Source: Rhodotorula mucilaginosa
Taxonomy: Eukaryota; Basidiomycota; Microbotryomycetes; Sporidiobolales; Sporidiobolaceae
Length of the DNA stretch: 64,000 bases
Direction: 5' to 3'
Assembly (NCBI GenBank): GCA_034406715.1
Contig: CP137868.1
Coordinates: forward strand, 1,054,001-1,118,000
A model generated the notes under the pieces. That model was not told the DNA's origin, did not search any database, and worked only from the letters and a program-made list of their open reading frames with translations. The position numbers and the translations under genes are program-made. This document shows positions 1 through 11,045 of this stretch, piece after piece (positions within the stretch are counted from its first letter, which is position 1; every line of letters starts with the position of its first letter).

Positions 1-119
1 CGTTCAAGGCCGAGCTCGACACCAAGTCGAGCCAGGACGACGTCAAGGCCGTGTTTGTCAAGACGGCGAAGAAGTTTGAGGACAAGATTGGCGCCGGCAA
101 GTTCAAGGAGTTTGCCTAA
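1..119 (+). CDS. 3' end of an unidentified protein gene (partial)
   Basis: An open frame enters from the left edge in frame 3 and ends at TAA 117-119, giving the last 38 residues of a protein. The tail is lysine-rich and looks helical (VKTAKKFEDK, then GKFKEFA at the very end). I do not recognise the family from so short a piece. Codon use is strongly GC-ending like the neighbouring genes, which supports real coding sequence. It is convergent with SWD1, about 370 bases away. Confidence 0.6.
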   Translation, partial: FKAELDTKSSQDDVKAVFVKTAKKFEDKIGAGKFKEFA

Positions 120-488
120 GCTCCCCCCTCCCTTCATCCTCTCGCCTCGGCGTGTGTAGCTAGAGTCGTGACTTGCGGTAGAAGCTTCTAGCAAAAGATC
201 GCAAACTCGATCATACTACATGTGGAGATCTCTCTTTGCGTGCACGTTGAAAGAGGCAGCTCGTCGAGGCTCGCGCTTTCGAGTTGACAGCTCGGAGAGC
301 CTGACCGGCTGGCTTGTCACCGCGTAGGACTCGTGCGATTCTGCAAGCTAGCCCGGTCGATTCATAGCTCATGCTCTTTCAGCGAACATGCTTTTCGATT
401 CGCACAGACGCACGGGAGAATTAAGATGGGACCGATGAGATGTTTACATAGGCCCTTCATCATGCGGGACGCAGAAACGAGTCTAGCA
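120..488. other. Convergent intergenic region
   Basis: These 369 bases hold the 3' ends of the edge gene (plus) and SWD1 (minus). I see no convincing gene, RNA or repeat. The stretch is less GC-rich than the flanking coding sequence, as expected for 3' untranslated DNA. Confidence 0.5.
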
Positions 489-2820
489 TTACCTCCTGCC
501 CCCTGCAGCTGGCGACTCTACCGGCGCCTCATCAAACATCCCTTCGGGCAGGAGCAGCGGTTCAGGATAGAACGCGCTGCCCCCTCCCGCACTCGCCGCC
601 GGGTCCGCGTCCTCGTCCAACTCGACCCCTCTCCGGACAAAAGCTTCGTACGCTTCGGCGCCGGCGGGGTCATCGTCCGGCCACGGTTCGACGACGATCG
701 TTCGGGCCGGGTACGAGACAATGTCGACGGGGTGGTCTTGCGCGTCGGCGGCTCGGCGGCGGATCGCGTTTTCGTCCTCCTGTGAGCGAGCGGGGGGAAA
801 TAGACATTTCCTAAAGTGGTCAGCGTCGAAAGCTTCTCAGGCTGATCAGGTCCGAGGGGTTCCCAGTCCAGGATGAAGAGGGAGGTGGGGCTGGAGCAAC
901 GCACGAAATCAAACTCGTCCTCCTTCTCCTCGTATTCGCGATTCTCGTCGAGCTCTTCAAAGCCAGGGGCGTAAGCGCTCCAGTTCTCGACGATTGGTGT
1001 CACCCACAGATGGATAAAACCGTGCGACGAGACCGAGGCGATGAGGGGCCGGAAGGGGTGCCACTATTCCGTGGCAACGGGAGCATCGATGGTCAGTTTC
1101 GTCTCATTCGAACAGCAGAACCTAGATGGGGCCGAGTACCTTCCGTACTCAGCCGCCCATCGTTCTCAGACGGATCGGAGACTCACGTCCAGGTCTTCGC
1201 ACGAGTCTTTCGGTCCTTCGAGGATCTTGACCAGCGTCCCCGTCTCGCGGTCCCAGATGTAGATGTTGTGTGCGCCCTTGTTCCCAGCACCTGTAAGTTC
1301 GACGCCCACGCGGAAGAAAGCGCTTTGCGAAGTTAGTCACCGATGACATGGTCTTATCGCGACCTGCAGCGAACAGCCTTGCCTCCAATGATGTACTCTC
1401 CATCGCTCGAGACCCCGCACCCGTTCCAAGGCGTCCGATTTACCAAATCCTGGAACTTGTGCTCGACGGTAAAGTACGGTATTCGCGGCGGTCTCGGCGG
1501 CGGAAGCTCGAACGCGGCGGCGGCTTCTTCGTCTTCGGAATCGGAAGGAGGAGAGGGAGGGAACGGCGAGAGCGTGATGTAGCGGATGCAGCGGTCTTGA
1601 GAGTTGAGGACGAGGGCGCTGTTGGGTAGATAGGTGATGTCAGCTTTTCGGGGTCCGAGGCCGAAGCGGTTCAAGGAGCTAATGACTTGCGAGCCCGAGC
1701 TGTTGAATTCGAGGTGTTTGACGGCGGTCGGACTGCCGACATATTCAGTCCAGAGCCACTGCGGGTTCGGTCGTGCAAAGTCAGTCGGACCTCGATGCGC
1801 TGCATAGGACTCTGGCGACTCGCCTCCTTGGTCTGGACGTCCCAGATGTGGATGTTGCCGCGCGAAGTGCCGACGTAGATGAGGTCGCCTCTCGGGTTGA
1901 AGCGAGCGTACGTCGAGATTTCTCTATGAGGGGTTCACGACGTTCGGGTGGTCAGCTGCAGGGTCCCCCAAGCTGGGCTGATGAGGAAGGAGGAGGGGGC
2001 AGCACGGACCGGATGGTTTCCATCTCTTCGTCCTCGTCTTCTGCCATCTCGTCCTCGTCAGGTGGCGGTTCGAGCTCCCACCTCCCGCCTCCTTCATCTC
2101 TCAGATCGACAAAGACGGGTTGGGTCTGCCCGTGCAGGGTCACGACCAGCAGTTTGCTACCGAGAAGCCGCAAGTGAACATAAACCACTCTCGTCAGCTG
2201 CTGCTTCTTCTTCTGCGAGAGAGCGGAGGCGTCTCATCCGAACGTACCTATTCCGTGGGTGCAGGGCCGCGCTTGTTATGGGTGCATCGAAGCGGACCGT
2301 GTGTCTCCGTTCGCCTTGGAGCGTATCTGCTGCTCCGGCGGACAGATCCCAGATGATGACGTTCCAGTCCCGGGCGGCCGTGAGGAGGTACCGCGAGTTT
2401 CCGGACCAGCTGCGGAGCGACGAGATTCAATCAGCTGAGCTCGTTGCCGAAGATTGAAAACAGTTCACTCGGAGTGCGCGGACGCGGTCGGCCGCTTCTG
2501 GAAGAGAGAGAGAGAGTTGAAACTGACCAGACGGTGGTGACTGCTTTGACGTGTCCTTCGAGCCACCTGACGATGTTCTTTGTCTCGAAGTCTATGACTG
2601 CGACTACGCCGTCTAGCCTGCCCACGGCGATGTAGTGTCCGGCGTAGAGGCCCCTTGGGTTGAACCTGGCGCAGAGGGCGGCGGCGTCGACCGACGAGTC
2701 AAAGTTCTCCGGTACCGAGGTCGAGAAGGGGTCTGTAGGAGGAGAACGTGAGCTCAACAAGGCCCCACTCTAACCTGTACGGGGGTTTGTGTGGAACTGA
2801 CTGAGCAAGTCGACATTCAT
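489..2820 (-). CDS. SWD1: SWD1/RBBP5-type WD40 subunit of the COMPASS (Set1) H3K4 methyltransferase complex
   Basis: Nuclear WD40 scaffold of Set1/COMPASS, which methylates histone H3 lysine 4. The first exon starts MNVDLLSQF, like the MNLELLESF start of RBBP5, and ends at GTTAGAGTGG; splicing gives TDPFSTSVPENF without losing frame, so ATG 2818-2820 is preferred over any start in exon 2. Later exons carry typical repeat cores: IAVGRLDGVVAVIDF, WNVIIWDLSAG, HPRN-SKLLVVTL, YVGTSRGNIHIWDV, GAHNIYIWDRETG and HGFIHLWVTPIVENWSAYAPGFEELDEN. The last is the RBBP5 C-terminal signature, followed by an acidic, EEKEDEFD-rich tail ending at TAA 489-491. About eight exons encode roughly 550-600 residues. 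The gene shares a 260-base divergent upstream region with the glycosyltransferase at 3083. Confidence 0.9.
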
Positions 2821-3082
2821 CTCGATCCGCTGTGGGCGTGATGGCTCGCCTCACACGGCACGGCGCGCGTCCGTTCGAGCAGCGTAGCACTCCGACTAGA
2901 ATGGCGGATCAGATGGACCGCCAGTCGCAGGCTCTGAGCGAGTTGAAGGAGAATTTGAGATCAGTTCAGCGTGAAACTCGCACCTCGCCAAAGTCGTTTC
3001 CACTCTCTTACGCACGCACTAGTCTCGGGGCGAGTCAGAAGAGTCTAGAGAGAAGGAGTTGAAAGAAAAGGAGGGCTATGTC
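2821..3082. promoter_or_regulatory. Divergent promoter region between SWD1 and the GT64-like gene
   Basis: 262 bases separate the two start codons, which point away from each other. The interval must hold both promoters and 5' leaders. I see no clear TATA element. A purine-rich run (AAGAAAAGGAGGG) lies just before the plus-strand start. Confidence 0.5.
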
Positions 3083-5710
3083 ATGACCACCGCCGTACGT
3101 CTTCCTCTTTCCCCTTCCCGTACCGTCGCCTTCCCGCCTCACTCAACTTGTCTCGGACCGCACTGCAGGACATCCTGCCGCTCGTACCGACCACGTACCC
3201 GGTCGTCGTCATCGATGCTATCCTCTCGGCCTTGACCCACACCAATCCGATCCGGCGCCGCTTCGCTCTCGGCCTCGTCCTGGTGGCGGGCTACCTCGCT
3301 CTCCAAGTCGCGCTCGTCTCGCGCGCCGCCCTCAATGCGCCTCGTGTCGTACAGCCTCCCGCGTGGATACACGAAGACGACCTCGCGCGGAGGTACGTTG
3401 CCGAACCGCCGTCAGATGCGCAAAAGGCCAACCATGCCCGCCTCGTCGACCTGATCGAGTCCCGCTCGTCGGCCTACTCGCCCGCCCTGTTCTCGCTCAG
3501 GTCCATCTGGAGCGAGACTTCGCCCGTCGTCGGAGTCTCGGCCGTCCTGCTGCACTGGAAACGGAGAAAGGGACTCGAACTCGTCGTCAGGCACATCTCG
3601 CGGTATCCGTTCATCCGCGAAATCATCATCTGGAACAACCACCCCGGCGTCGACCTCAAAGCCTCGGTACGCGGAGCACTGGTTATGCGATCGTCGCCTC
3701 TCTATCCGACTGACTTCCTTTGCACCTATGCAGGACTTCAAGATTGCGCCTCCGCCGCGAAGCAATCTCCCGGCGGCGAGCCTGCGGATCGTCAACTCGC
3801 CGTCCAACATCCACGATGCAGGCAAGCACCTCGCCTGCTCAATGGCCACGTACGAACACTGCTACTTCAACGACGACGATTGGCTCAACATGTCAGTTTC
3901 TTCTCTGCGCGCGCACTTGACTCGTTCCGGACCCCGTCCGTCGCACCAGAGAGAGAGAGAATGCTGATGCGCGATTCACGGTCACAGCTACATGGACACG
4001 ACCTACGCCAAGTACGTCGAGTGCTGTGCGGGGAGAGGAAGTGGAAACAGCGCTCTCGCCGGAGGACGCATCTCGAGCAATACGATGCCCATCATTCACC
4101 TCGAACACCGTCGATGGCGGTTCGAGCACCCTGGTCCGTTTAATCAGACTATCTCGCCGGCTCAGACTGAGACTGACAACACCGTCCGCGCAGACCTCGA
4201 CTTGCACACCGGCTTCACCTGGCTCGGCACCGGCTCGTTCGCGCCGCGGCATCTCTCCCGCCGCTTCACGCAGCAACAGGCCGCCGCCCCCGTCTTGCTC
4301 TCGCGCGACCAGTCCCTCGTCGCCGACATGTTCTTCTCCCTGTGGACAAACTCTTACCCGGAGCAGATGCCGAACGACCTCGTTCCTATTGATGTTGAAG
4401 GGGGTGAGGTTGGCTGGAGCCGAGGAGATGGAGTTGACCAATGGGCGGTCGTGTATGGCAACATCGTGGGTCACCTACTTTGGATACTCGCGCGTTCCCT
4501 TCACTTGACGCTGATGTCTTCGGACCCTGCAGCGCTCGGCTGTGCGAACTCTGTTCCTCGCCCTCACTCTGGCGACACCCTCCCTCGTCCCCTTTCCCTT
4601 CCCCTTGTCGACGCCTCCCGCCGAATCACATACTCGCGCCCCCTGCGCCAACGACGCCTGCCTCTTCACGACCTCGTTGACGCCGTTCCCCGATCCGGAA
4701 GCGCTCCGCCAGAGTTACTTTGACACGCCCGCCGGGCAAGGTCAACCTTCCCTCTTGCGGTGGATGAGTCGGTTCGGGCGGGAAGAGTCGGACGGGCTCG
4801 AGTGGCGAACGGTGATTGCCGAGCGGGAACGGGATCATCCTGATCTGGCGTTGCCCCCGCCGAGTACGGGTTTCTTGCCCCTTGCACCGGGATGGACCGT
4901 CAAGGAGCACGAGGAACGGTTCAACGCTTTGATGGTCGAGAAGCGGAGAGGGACGAGCAACTTGGGTCGGTTAGGAGGGGGGGTTGCAGCGGGGGTGGGA
5001 ATGGCGGGGGGAGCGGCAGGCTTGGCGAGTGCCAAGATGGAGAGCGCGTGGCCGGACGAGGACTGGTGGGTCAAGAACGGGAGTTGGCACCTCGCGGTGG
5101 ACGGCCAGGGTACAGAAACTTGCTGGCAGAGCTTCCTACGTAAGTCCCTCGGATGACTGACGCGGCGCTCACTGGAAGACTGACTCCCATCTCCCATGAA
5201 CCCAACGAACAGCACCGGATACGGACGACCATTTTGGCTTGACTTTCATCAAGCCGCAGATTGTCCGCGAGGTGACTGTCACCGGGTCGCTTGACTTGGC
5301 CAATGTGGTCGCGTGGGAGGATCTGGGCGGCGGCAGCGACAGCTGGGAAGTCTACTCTGTCCGCGGAGAGGGGACCGGAGGCTGGGTGCGTGTTGGCTCT
5401 CGTCTATTACAACGCAGACTCGTGATCATTCATTGACTGACCGACGCCACGCCCTCTATACGCACAGGAACCGCGTTCCCTTGCTGCATCACCAAAAGTC
5501 GTCCCCCTCTCTTCATCGACCGTCAAGGTGACGCTCTCGCTTGAGCCGATCCGGACCCCGACGACGTACGCCGTGCCCGGACACGGCAACTACGAAGTCG
5601 ACGAGGAAGGGCGCGAAGTCGCGATCGGCAAGCTCAAGTTTGTCAGCCGCGGTCGGAAACGAGAACGGGTGCGCGTCTGCGCGTGGGAATTCGATGGGTG
5701 GAAGGCGTGA
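3083..5710 (+). CDS. Type II membrane glycosyltransferase, exostosin C-domain (GT64)-like
   Basis: Probable Golgi glycosyltransferase of about 700 residues. A four-codon first exon (ATG at 3083) is joined across a 74-base intron to exon 2 at 3169. Residues about 30-55 form one hydrophobic segment (FALGLVLVAGYLALQVAL) after a short basic N-terminus, so type II topology is expected. The catalytic region has VSAVLLHWKR, FIREIIIWNNHPG and, after a 3' acceptor, YEHCYFNDDDWL, the DDD/DxD nucleotide-sugar and metal motif of GT-A enzymes. Next come MPIIHLEHRRW, LHTGFTWLGTGSF and GDGVDQWAVVY. The C-terminal half is a beta-rich domain (VTGSLDLANV, VKVTLSLEPI). Several introns were set by phase, for example GGC AAC ATC|GTGGGT to CGC TCG GCT. 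The GT64 label rests on motif resemblance only; substrate unknown. Confidence 0.65.
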
Positions 5711-5946
5711 TCAATTGCGGGACCTGTCGTAAGAATATACCGGACTAGAGTACTCTCCGCGGTGTAATGATCTATACGCTCGTTTTTCTCGCAGTCGGCC
5801 GAGGGCTATTTTTTCTCCTGCGTCCGTTGCGATGCGATGCGTTGCTACACCGCCTCTTTCAGTTGCAGCTAAATCCGATGCAATCTGCTCTGCATGCACG
5901 ACCTTCCTTTGACTCCTACTTCTCCTTCGAGACCTTGTAGCGAAGG

Positions 5947-7136
5947 ATGCTTGCCCGCACCGCCGTGACCGCCAGCGCCGCTCTCGCTGTTTTCGCGTCG
6001 ACCGCTTCCGCAGCCGACGGCGGCGCCTCGTCTCTGTTGTCCGGAATCTCGTCGACGTGCCAGTCTTCCGTCTCGAGCCTCCTCAGCTCCGCATTTGCAT
6101 CGTGCGCCGATGTCGGCGGCCTCCTTCCGGTCCTGACCTCGAGCGGGTCGGTCGTCTCGTCGAGTACGTCCTTTTTCCCACCAAACTTGGCTCACCAGCC
6201 CCTGTTCGCTGACCTCGCCTTTCGTCTGCAGTTGTATGTACCTCATAGAAGCCCATATGACTCAGCGGAGCGACCGAACGCTGATATCATCTATGCCTGC
6301 AGGACTCGTACCTCGGCACCCTCTGCGGAAGTTCAAACTGCTCTTCATCGGCTATCGAGAACGCCACGTCCGTCATCGACGCGGGCTGCGCATCCGATCT
6401 GAGCTCCGGCAATCAGCTTGTCGTGAGTCGGGTAGAGGATGTTTGTGGGTGGAGCCGCGGAAAGTGACTGACTCTGCGCCACGCCCTTCTGCGCTCTCTT
6501 CTGAACTCGCAGACCGTCGCGCGCACCGTCGTCGCCAACTTCAACTCGGTCAAGGAGGCCGTGTGCTTGCAGCAGAGCTCCAACTCGACATACTGCGTCA
6601 CCGACGTCCTGACCAAGATTCAGACCGCTCTTGGAACCGACTTGACGGTTTCGACCCTCACTTCTCTCGACCTCGCGTCGCTGGAGAAGATCCCATCTTC
6701 GGACGTCTGCGACGATTGCGCACATGCACTCACGACCAAGCTCGTTCCGATCCTCGAATCGGCGTCGTCGTCCTCTTCGGCGACGACGGGCGGTTCTTCG
6801 GCCTCGGGCGCCGGCTCCGCTTCTGCAGCGGTTTCGACAGTCGCAGCCTCGGGAGCCGCCGCTCGGAAAGCGAAGCGGCAGTCAACTTCGTCGGTCTCGA
6901 CCTCGGACATCAGCAGCGCCATCAGCAGCTACTGCGGCAGCTCGTTCCTCGACGGTCAGATCCCCTCCGGCATCCAGGACGGCTCCGGTTCGAGCTCGTC
7001 CGACTCGTCGAGCGGGAACAATGCAGTCTCGTCGACTTCGCTCAGCGGAGCTGCCGACCTCTCGGCGGGATCGTGGTCCAAGGTCGCCGGAGTCGCCGCA
7101 GCCGCAGGCCTCGCAGGCGCCGTCTTGATCGCCTAA
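5947..7136 (+). CDS. Secreted, probably GPI-anchored cysteine protein (DUF7729-like), paralogue 1
   Basis: Cell-surface protein of 320 residues if spliced 5947-6163, 6232-6233, 6303-6422, 6513-7136. Residues 1-22 (MLARTAVTASAALAVFAST..) are a clear signal peptide. A cysteine-patterned domain follows (STCQSSV, ASCADVGGLLPVL, SYLGTLCGSSNC, DAGCASDL, AVCLQQSSNSTYC, VCDDCAHALTTKL, SYCGSSFLDGQ). A Ser/Ala-rich spacer then leads to a hydrophobic C-terminus (KVAGVAAAAGLAGAVLIA) as in GPI-anchored proteins. The family resemblance to DUF7729 is from memory. The gene needs a 2-nt exon (TT, 6232-6233) to keep frame; the paralogue at 7572 needs the same. No enzymatic motif is seen; a wall or adhesion role is inference. 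Confidence 0.8.
6232..6233 (+). other. Candidate 2-nt microexon in the paralogue 1 gene
   Basis: Exon 1 ends in phase 1 (A at 6163) at a GTACGT donor, and exon 3 (6303) must be read in phase 0. CTGCAG at 6226-6231, then TT, then GTATGT at 6234-6239, supplies exactly two bases and completes an Ile codon (A|TT). The flanking introns would be 68 and 69 bases. Confidence 0.7.
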
Positions 7137-7571
7137 GCGTGCTCCATCACGATCACTACCGAACGACTTCTAGCTGCGCCGAGGAGCCGAGCTCTCGCCA
7201 CTCGTACGCAGCACAGACCATGCTCCGGAATTTCCGCCTCGCGACGATTTTCTCCGCCCCCTTGATTTTCCGACGTCGTCGATTCTGTCCGACTCAGCTT
7301 CTCCTGCCCGAGTCTTCTCCTTCAAAGCCAACTGCCTGGTGCAGTTCGCACATGTAGCTTTTCCGACGATATCGCCTAAGATGCTTCTGCACCTACAGAC
7401 ACTTCCTTACGTAATGCTGAGCCGGCTCGGCCGGGAGATTTCTGGGCGGCTCGTCCGGCACGCGTCGCGTCTTGCTTGCTCTTGTTTCTTGGCCGAACTC
7501 TTTTCGACAGCTTGCGACCGACGACAATGGCTTATACTCCTCTCTGCTCCCGCTGACACTCCTAAACAAAT
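7137..7571 (+). promoter_or_regulatory. Spacer between tandem GPI-protein paralogues
   Basis: 435 bases holding the 3' end of paralogue 1 and the promoter and leader of paralogue 2. Short open frames here have no family resemblance. CAAATATG surrounds the start of paralogue 2. No repeat or RNA gene is seen. Confidence 0.45.
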
Positions 7572-8674
7572 ATGCTGTTCCGCACTCTCGCCATCACAAT
7601 CGCCGCACTCGCGTTCGCTCAAAGCGCGACGGCCCAGTCGACCGACGAGCTCCTCAATTCGGTCATGATTGGGCGTCGCTGCATCCAAGGCGTGTCGAAC
7701 CTGCTCGGGACCGAGTTTGCGACATGCGCGAGCTTGGGGAATCTCTTCCCCGTCGTGACTGCTTCCGGATCGCTTGTTGAACCGAGTACGTCCGAGTTGA
7801 AATCTGGCAGGCGGAGGAAACGTCAGAAACGTGGACTAACCTGTCCCAATTCGTGGCTCTGTCCGACTATTCACTCGCTCTCGTCCTGATCGTTCTGTAT
7901 GATACAGTCGTGAGTCCGAGTGTCGCTCTCGTCCGCAGCTACTGTAGCGCGTGTACTGACAAAGACTCTTGCTGCTTTCTCTCGTCCAGAACACGTACCT
8001 CGGTTCCGTTTGCAGGCAGCCCAATTGTTCGGAGACGGCTGTGACCAACGCGACGTCAATCTTGGAAGCGGGCTGCTCGGACGAGCTGGGTGCTGGAAAC
8101 GTCGCCGTGGTACGTGCTGTCTCTGCATCAATGGGATTCTTGACTCCCACCGCTTTACCTTGCGTACTGACCTCCCGTCTTACTCTCCTGTACGACTCAG
8201 GTCGCCCTTCGTGACATCGTCGCCAATTTCCCCAGAGTGAAGGAGGGGATCTGCCTGCAGCAGAGCACGAACGGATCGTACTGCGCCACTGCCGTCCTCA
8301 CGAATTTCCAGAACGCCCTCGGTACCGACCTGACCCTCTCAAAACTCGCAACCGTCAACCTGTCGGCGCTCGAGGACCTGCCGGCTCAGCGGATGTGCGA
8401 CAACTGCCTGCACGCCATGACGACCAAGCTCTTGCCGATTTTCGAATCGGATCCGGCCGAGTCTCAAGCCGGTCGAGCGATGGCCCAATACTGCGGCAAC
8501 ACCTTCCTCGACGGACAGATCCCGAGCACGGTTCAGGAGTGGTCCGAGAATGCGACGTCGAGCGCGCCGGCCGTGACGAGTGCTCCGATTAGTGGCGCGA
8601 CAAAGGCGGTGCCCTACAACTACAGTGTCGGCGTCATGTTGGCGATTCTCCTCGGATTCGGTATCCTGCATTAG
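7572..8674 (+). CDS. Secreted, probably GPI-anchored cysteine protein (DUF7729-like), paralogue 2
   Basis: Tandem homologue of the preceding gene: 269 residues when spliced 7572-7785, 7908-7909, 7990-8109, 8201-8674. Signal peptide MLFRTLAITIAALAFAQSATAQ; cysteine pattern aligned with paralogue 1 (RRCIQGV, FATCASLGNLFPVV, TYLGSVCRQPNC, EAGCSDEL, GICLQQSTNGSYC, MCDNCLHAMTTKL, QYCGNTFLDGQIPS); hydrophobic end (VGVMLAILLGFGIL). It lacks most of the Ser-rich spacer of paralogue 1. Exon 3 is 120 nt in both genes and all intron phases match, so the pair arose by tandem duplication after the intron pattern was set. The 2-nt exon is TC here, again completing Ile. Confidence 0.8.
7908..7909 (+). other. 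Candidate 2-nt microexon in the paralogue 2 gene
   Basis: GATACAG (7901-7907), then TC, then GTGAGT (7910-7915). It joins exon 1, ending in phase 1 with A at 7785 before GTACGT, to exon 3 at 7990 in phase 0. It gives ATC (Ile), matching ATT (Ile) in the neighbouring paralogue. Flanking introns 122 and 80 bases. Confidence 0.7.
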
Positions 8675-9018
8675 ACCTTGCTGTCCACGCCTCGATCCGC
8701 CCTCTCGATTCACATCTTTGTAGACAGTGCCCTAGCCTCACGACTTTCTCCAAATCAACCTCACGAAGAAGTACTTGATGTTCTCCTTGCAAATTTAATG
8801 ACCCCCATCTCTTGATAAGAACGGCGCTCCTGGAGACGTGCCGCGTCTGTACTTCCCTCTACTGTACAGTTTATGCAGGCTCCGCGGAGTTGAGCTTGTT
8901 GCACCGCCTCACGTCGATCGCCGTTCATTTTCATCACCGAGAGGTCGAGTTTAGAGCGTCTCTCTCTTCTTGCGCACAGCATTGCCGAGACGAGCGAATC
9001 ACTGAGCATGCCGACGAG
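8675..9018 (+). promoter_or_regulatory. Upstream region of the GT71 gene
   Basis: 344 bases between the paralogue 2 stop and the mannosyltransferase start. It is AT-richer near 8780-8800. An open frame runs through 8812-9018 into the gene, but the first plausible ATG is at 9019, directly before the membrane anchor. No other feature seen. Confidence 0.4.
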
Positions 9019-11045
9019 ATGAACTCGCTGCGTCCTCCGAGCTGGCTGCTGCACTCGCTGCGAGACCCGCGGACGAGGCGACCTGCTGTCGTCGTCATCG
9101 CCATCGCGAGCTGCTGCTTCCTGTTCTTCCTCACGAGCAGCAGCAGTTCTCACTCGGAGAACTCATACGCCTACCCGCCATCTCGTGCCCCGCCAGGAAG
9201 TGAAGCGGCAAAAGTGCAGGCTCCCGACACCCTCCAGAGCAAGGCCGTTTCCCTCCTCGACGCCCTCGACGCTCGGCCCATCTTGGAATATGCGCCAGCG
9301 CTCGGACAAGAATCGGAATCGGGGCGATGTCCGAACACCTGGCGACAAGCGAACCGCGACATGATGCGGAACGAGGGGGAGAATGTCTGGCCGACCATGA
9401 CTGCGAAAGACCTTTCGGAGGCACGGCGAAAGATTGTCGATAAAGTCAAGGCGCGCTTTGGATGGGAACAAGGCGGGCGGCCGAAATCGGAGCGGGAACT
9501 GGAGGTCATGTTGGGTCAGGACGGTCGTGGCATCGTCGCCACTGCGGGCAAGTAAGTCAGGAAATCGGCAGGGTGTTTTCCGTTTCTCATGGGTCGTCGC
9601 GAGTATCATCTCACACCGAGATCCTCCCGCAGCCAGGACACGGCACAACGACTCTTGACCACCCTGCGCATCCTCCGGAACCGCCATCACTGCTCCCTGC
9701 CCATCGAGATCTGGGGCTTTCCGGACGAGCTTTCCCGCTTAGGATCCATTCGCGATGATATCGACGCGCTCGATGGCGAAGTACGCTGGCGCACCGTCGA
9801 TATCGGGAAACGGGACGGCAAATGGAAGCAATTTCACATCGTACGTTCCAAGTCTCTTCGCGATTTCGACCGATCCACCAATATATGCGACCGAAGCACT
9901 GACATCTATTTCCGACACGCAGAAGGGCGAAGTGCTTGCCAGGTCGTCGTTCAGCGAGATCGTGTATCTCGACTCGGACTCGGTGCCGTTGACGGATCCG
10001 ACTTTTCTATTCGATTCGCCGACGTACAAACAACACGGAGCGGTGCTCTGGCCCGACTTCAATCGCGACGCGGGTGCGTCGTAGTTGCCATCGTATGACT
10101 CGGGTGCGCGATCATGCATCATGCGTTATGGACTGATACCGTGGCCATGCTCTTCTCACAGCCGCGAACCCAATCTGGCGCCTTCTCGGGAACTTGCACT
10201 GCACCCCGGCCAGAGCATGGCAGGCCGAGACAGGACAGATGCTCATCGACAAGCGAGCTCGAGGTGGTCTGAACCTTGTCGCGCTCGAGATTGCGCGAGC
10301 GATGCAGGAAGATGAGGAGTTTTGGTTCAGGCTCTCCGGAGGGGACAAGGACACTTTCGTGAGCAGCTCTAAAGACTCGTGATCGCTCTGCTTTGCTCTG
10401 GTGTCGAGACTCACCCGACCTTTGCTTGAATCGCAGCGCTTCGGGTTCTACTTCCTCTCCTTGCCCTTCGCCATGGCGCCGCATTATCCCTCCTCCCTCG
10501 GCGCCCTCCATTCCGACTCTTTCGAAGGACACGCCTTCTGCGGCCACACCATGCTCCAATATGGTCTCGATCCAGATCGAGAATGGCAACACCTCCGCGA
10601 GAGGGGTCAACTCGCCAAGGATCAGCATCTGAGTCCAGAGGAGCTGCGACACGCACCGCCGCTCTTCGTCCACGCCAACGCGCTCAAACATAGCAGCTTC
10701 TACAACAAGCGCGGCGACACGTTCCGACAACTTAAAAAGCCGACGGACGATCGGCTCTTCCACCCCGAGGGGAGGCAGCTTGCTGCCGGATCCGAGGACG
10801 GAATCGTCCCCCTCGACAGCATCCGCCAAGTCGGCCTCGGACATCGAGGGATTTGCGTTGACGTGTGGGATGCCAGTGTCGGATCGGCAGCTGGCGGCGC
10901 GGGCGAGCAAGTGGAAGGTGCGCCTCAGGGTGCTTACGAGCGAGGAGCGGTCGAGATCCTTGATTGGCGAGATGTGTTCGGTGGGATCGGTCGAGACTTT
11001 GAAGACATGTACTATGACGAAGGAGGCGTGGCGGGTGCGTGGTAG
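9019..11045 (+). CDS. Alpha-1,2-mannosyltransferase of the MNN2/GT71 family
   Basis: Golgi type II enzyme expected to add alpha-1,2-linked mannose to N- or O-glycan outer chains. A short cytoplasmic tail is followed by a membrane anchor (residues about 25-40, AVVVIAIASCCFLFFL) and a Ser-rich stem. GT71 signatures follow: GIVATAGNQDTAQRLL (A/N joined across the first intron), LRILRNRHHCSLPIEIW, FSEIVYLDSDSVPL with its DSD metal motif, FLFDSPTYKQHGAVLWPDF, ETGQMLIDK and FEGHAFCGHTML. Five exons, about 565 residues. The last exon runs to TAG 11043-11045 (GGVAGAW). A further 41-base intron (GTGCGT at about 11034 to TAAAG) would extend the protein by some 45 residues to TAG 11201-11203; I cannot choose with certainty and give the shorter end. 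Same pathway as the GPI mannoproteins next door. Confidence 0.85.

Noticed and set aside
345-375. Sequence resembling a tRNA T-arm (GGTCGATTC)
   Set aside because: No matching acceptor, D-arm or anticodon stem could be folded around it.
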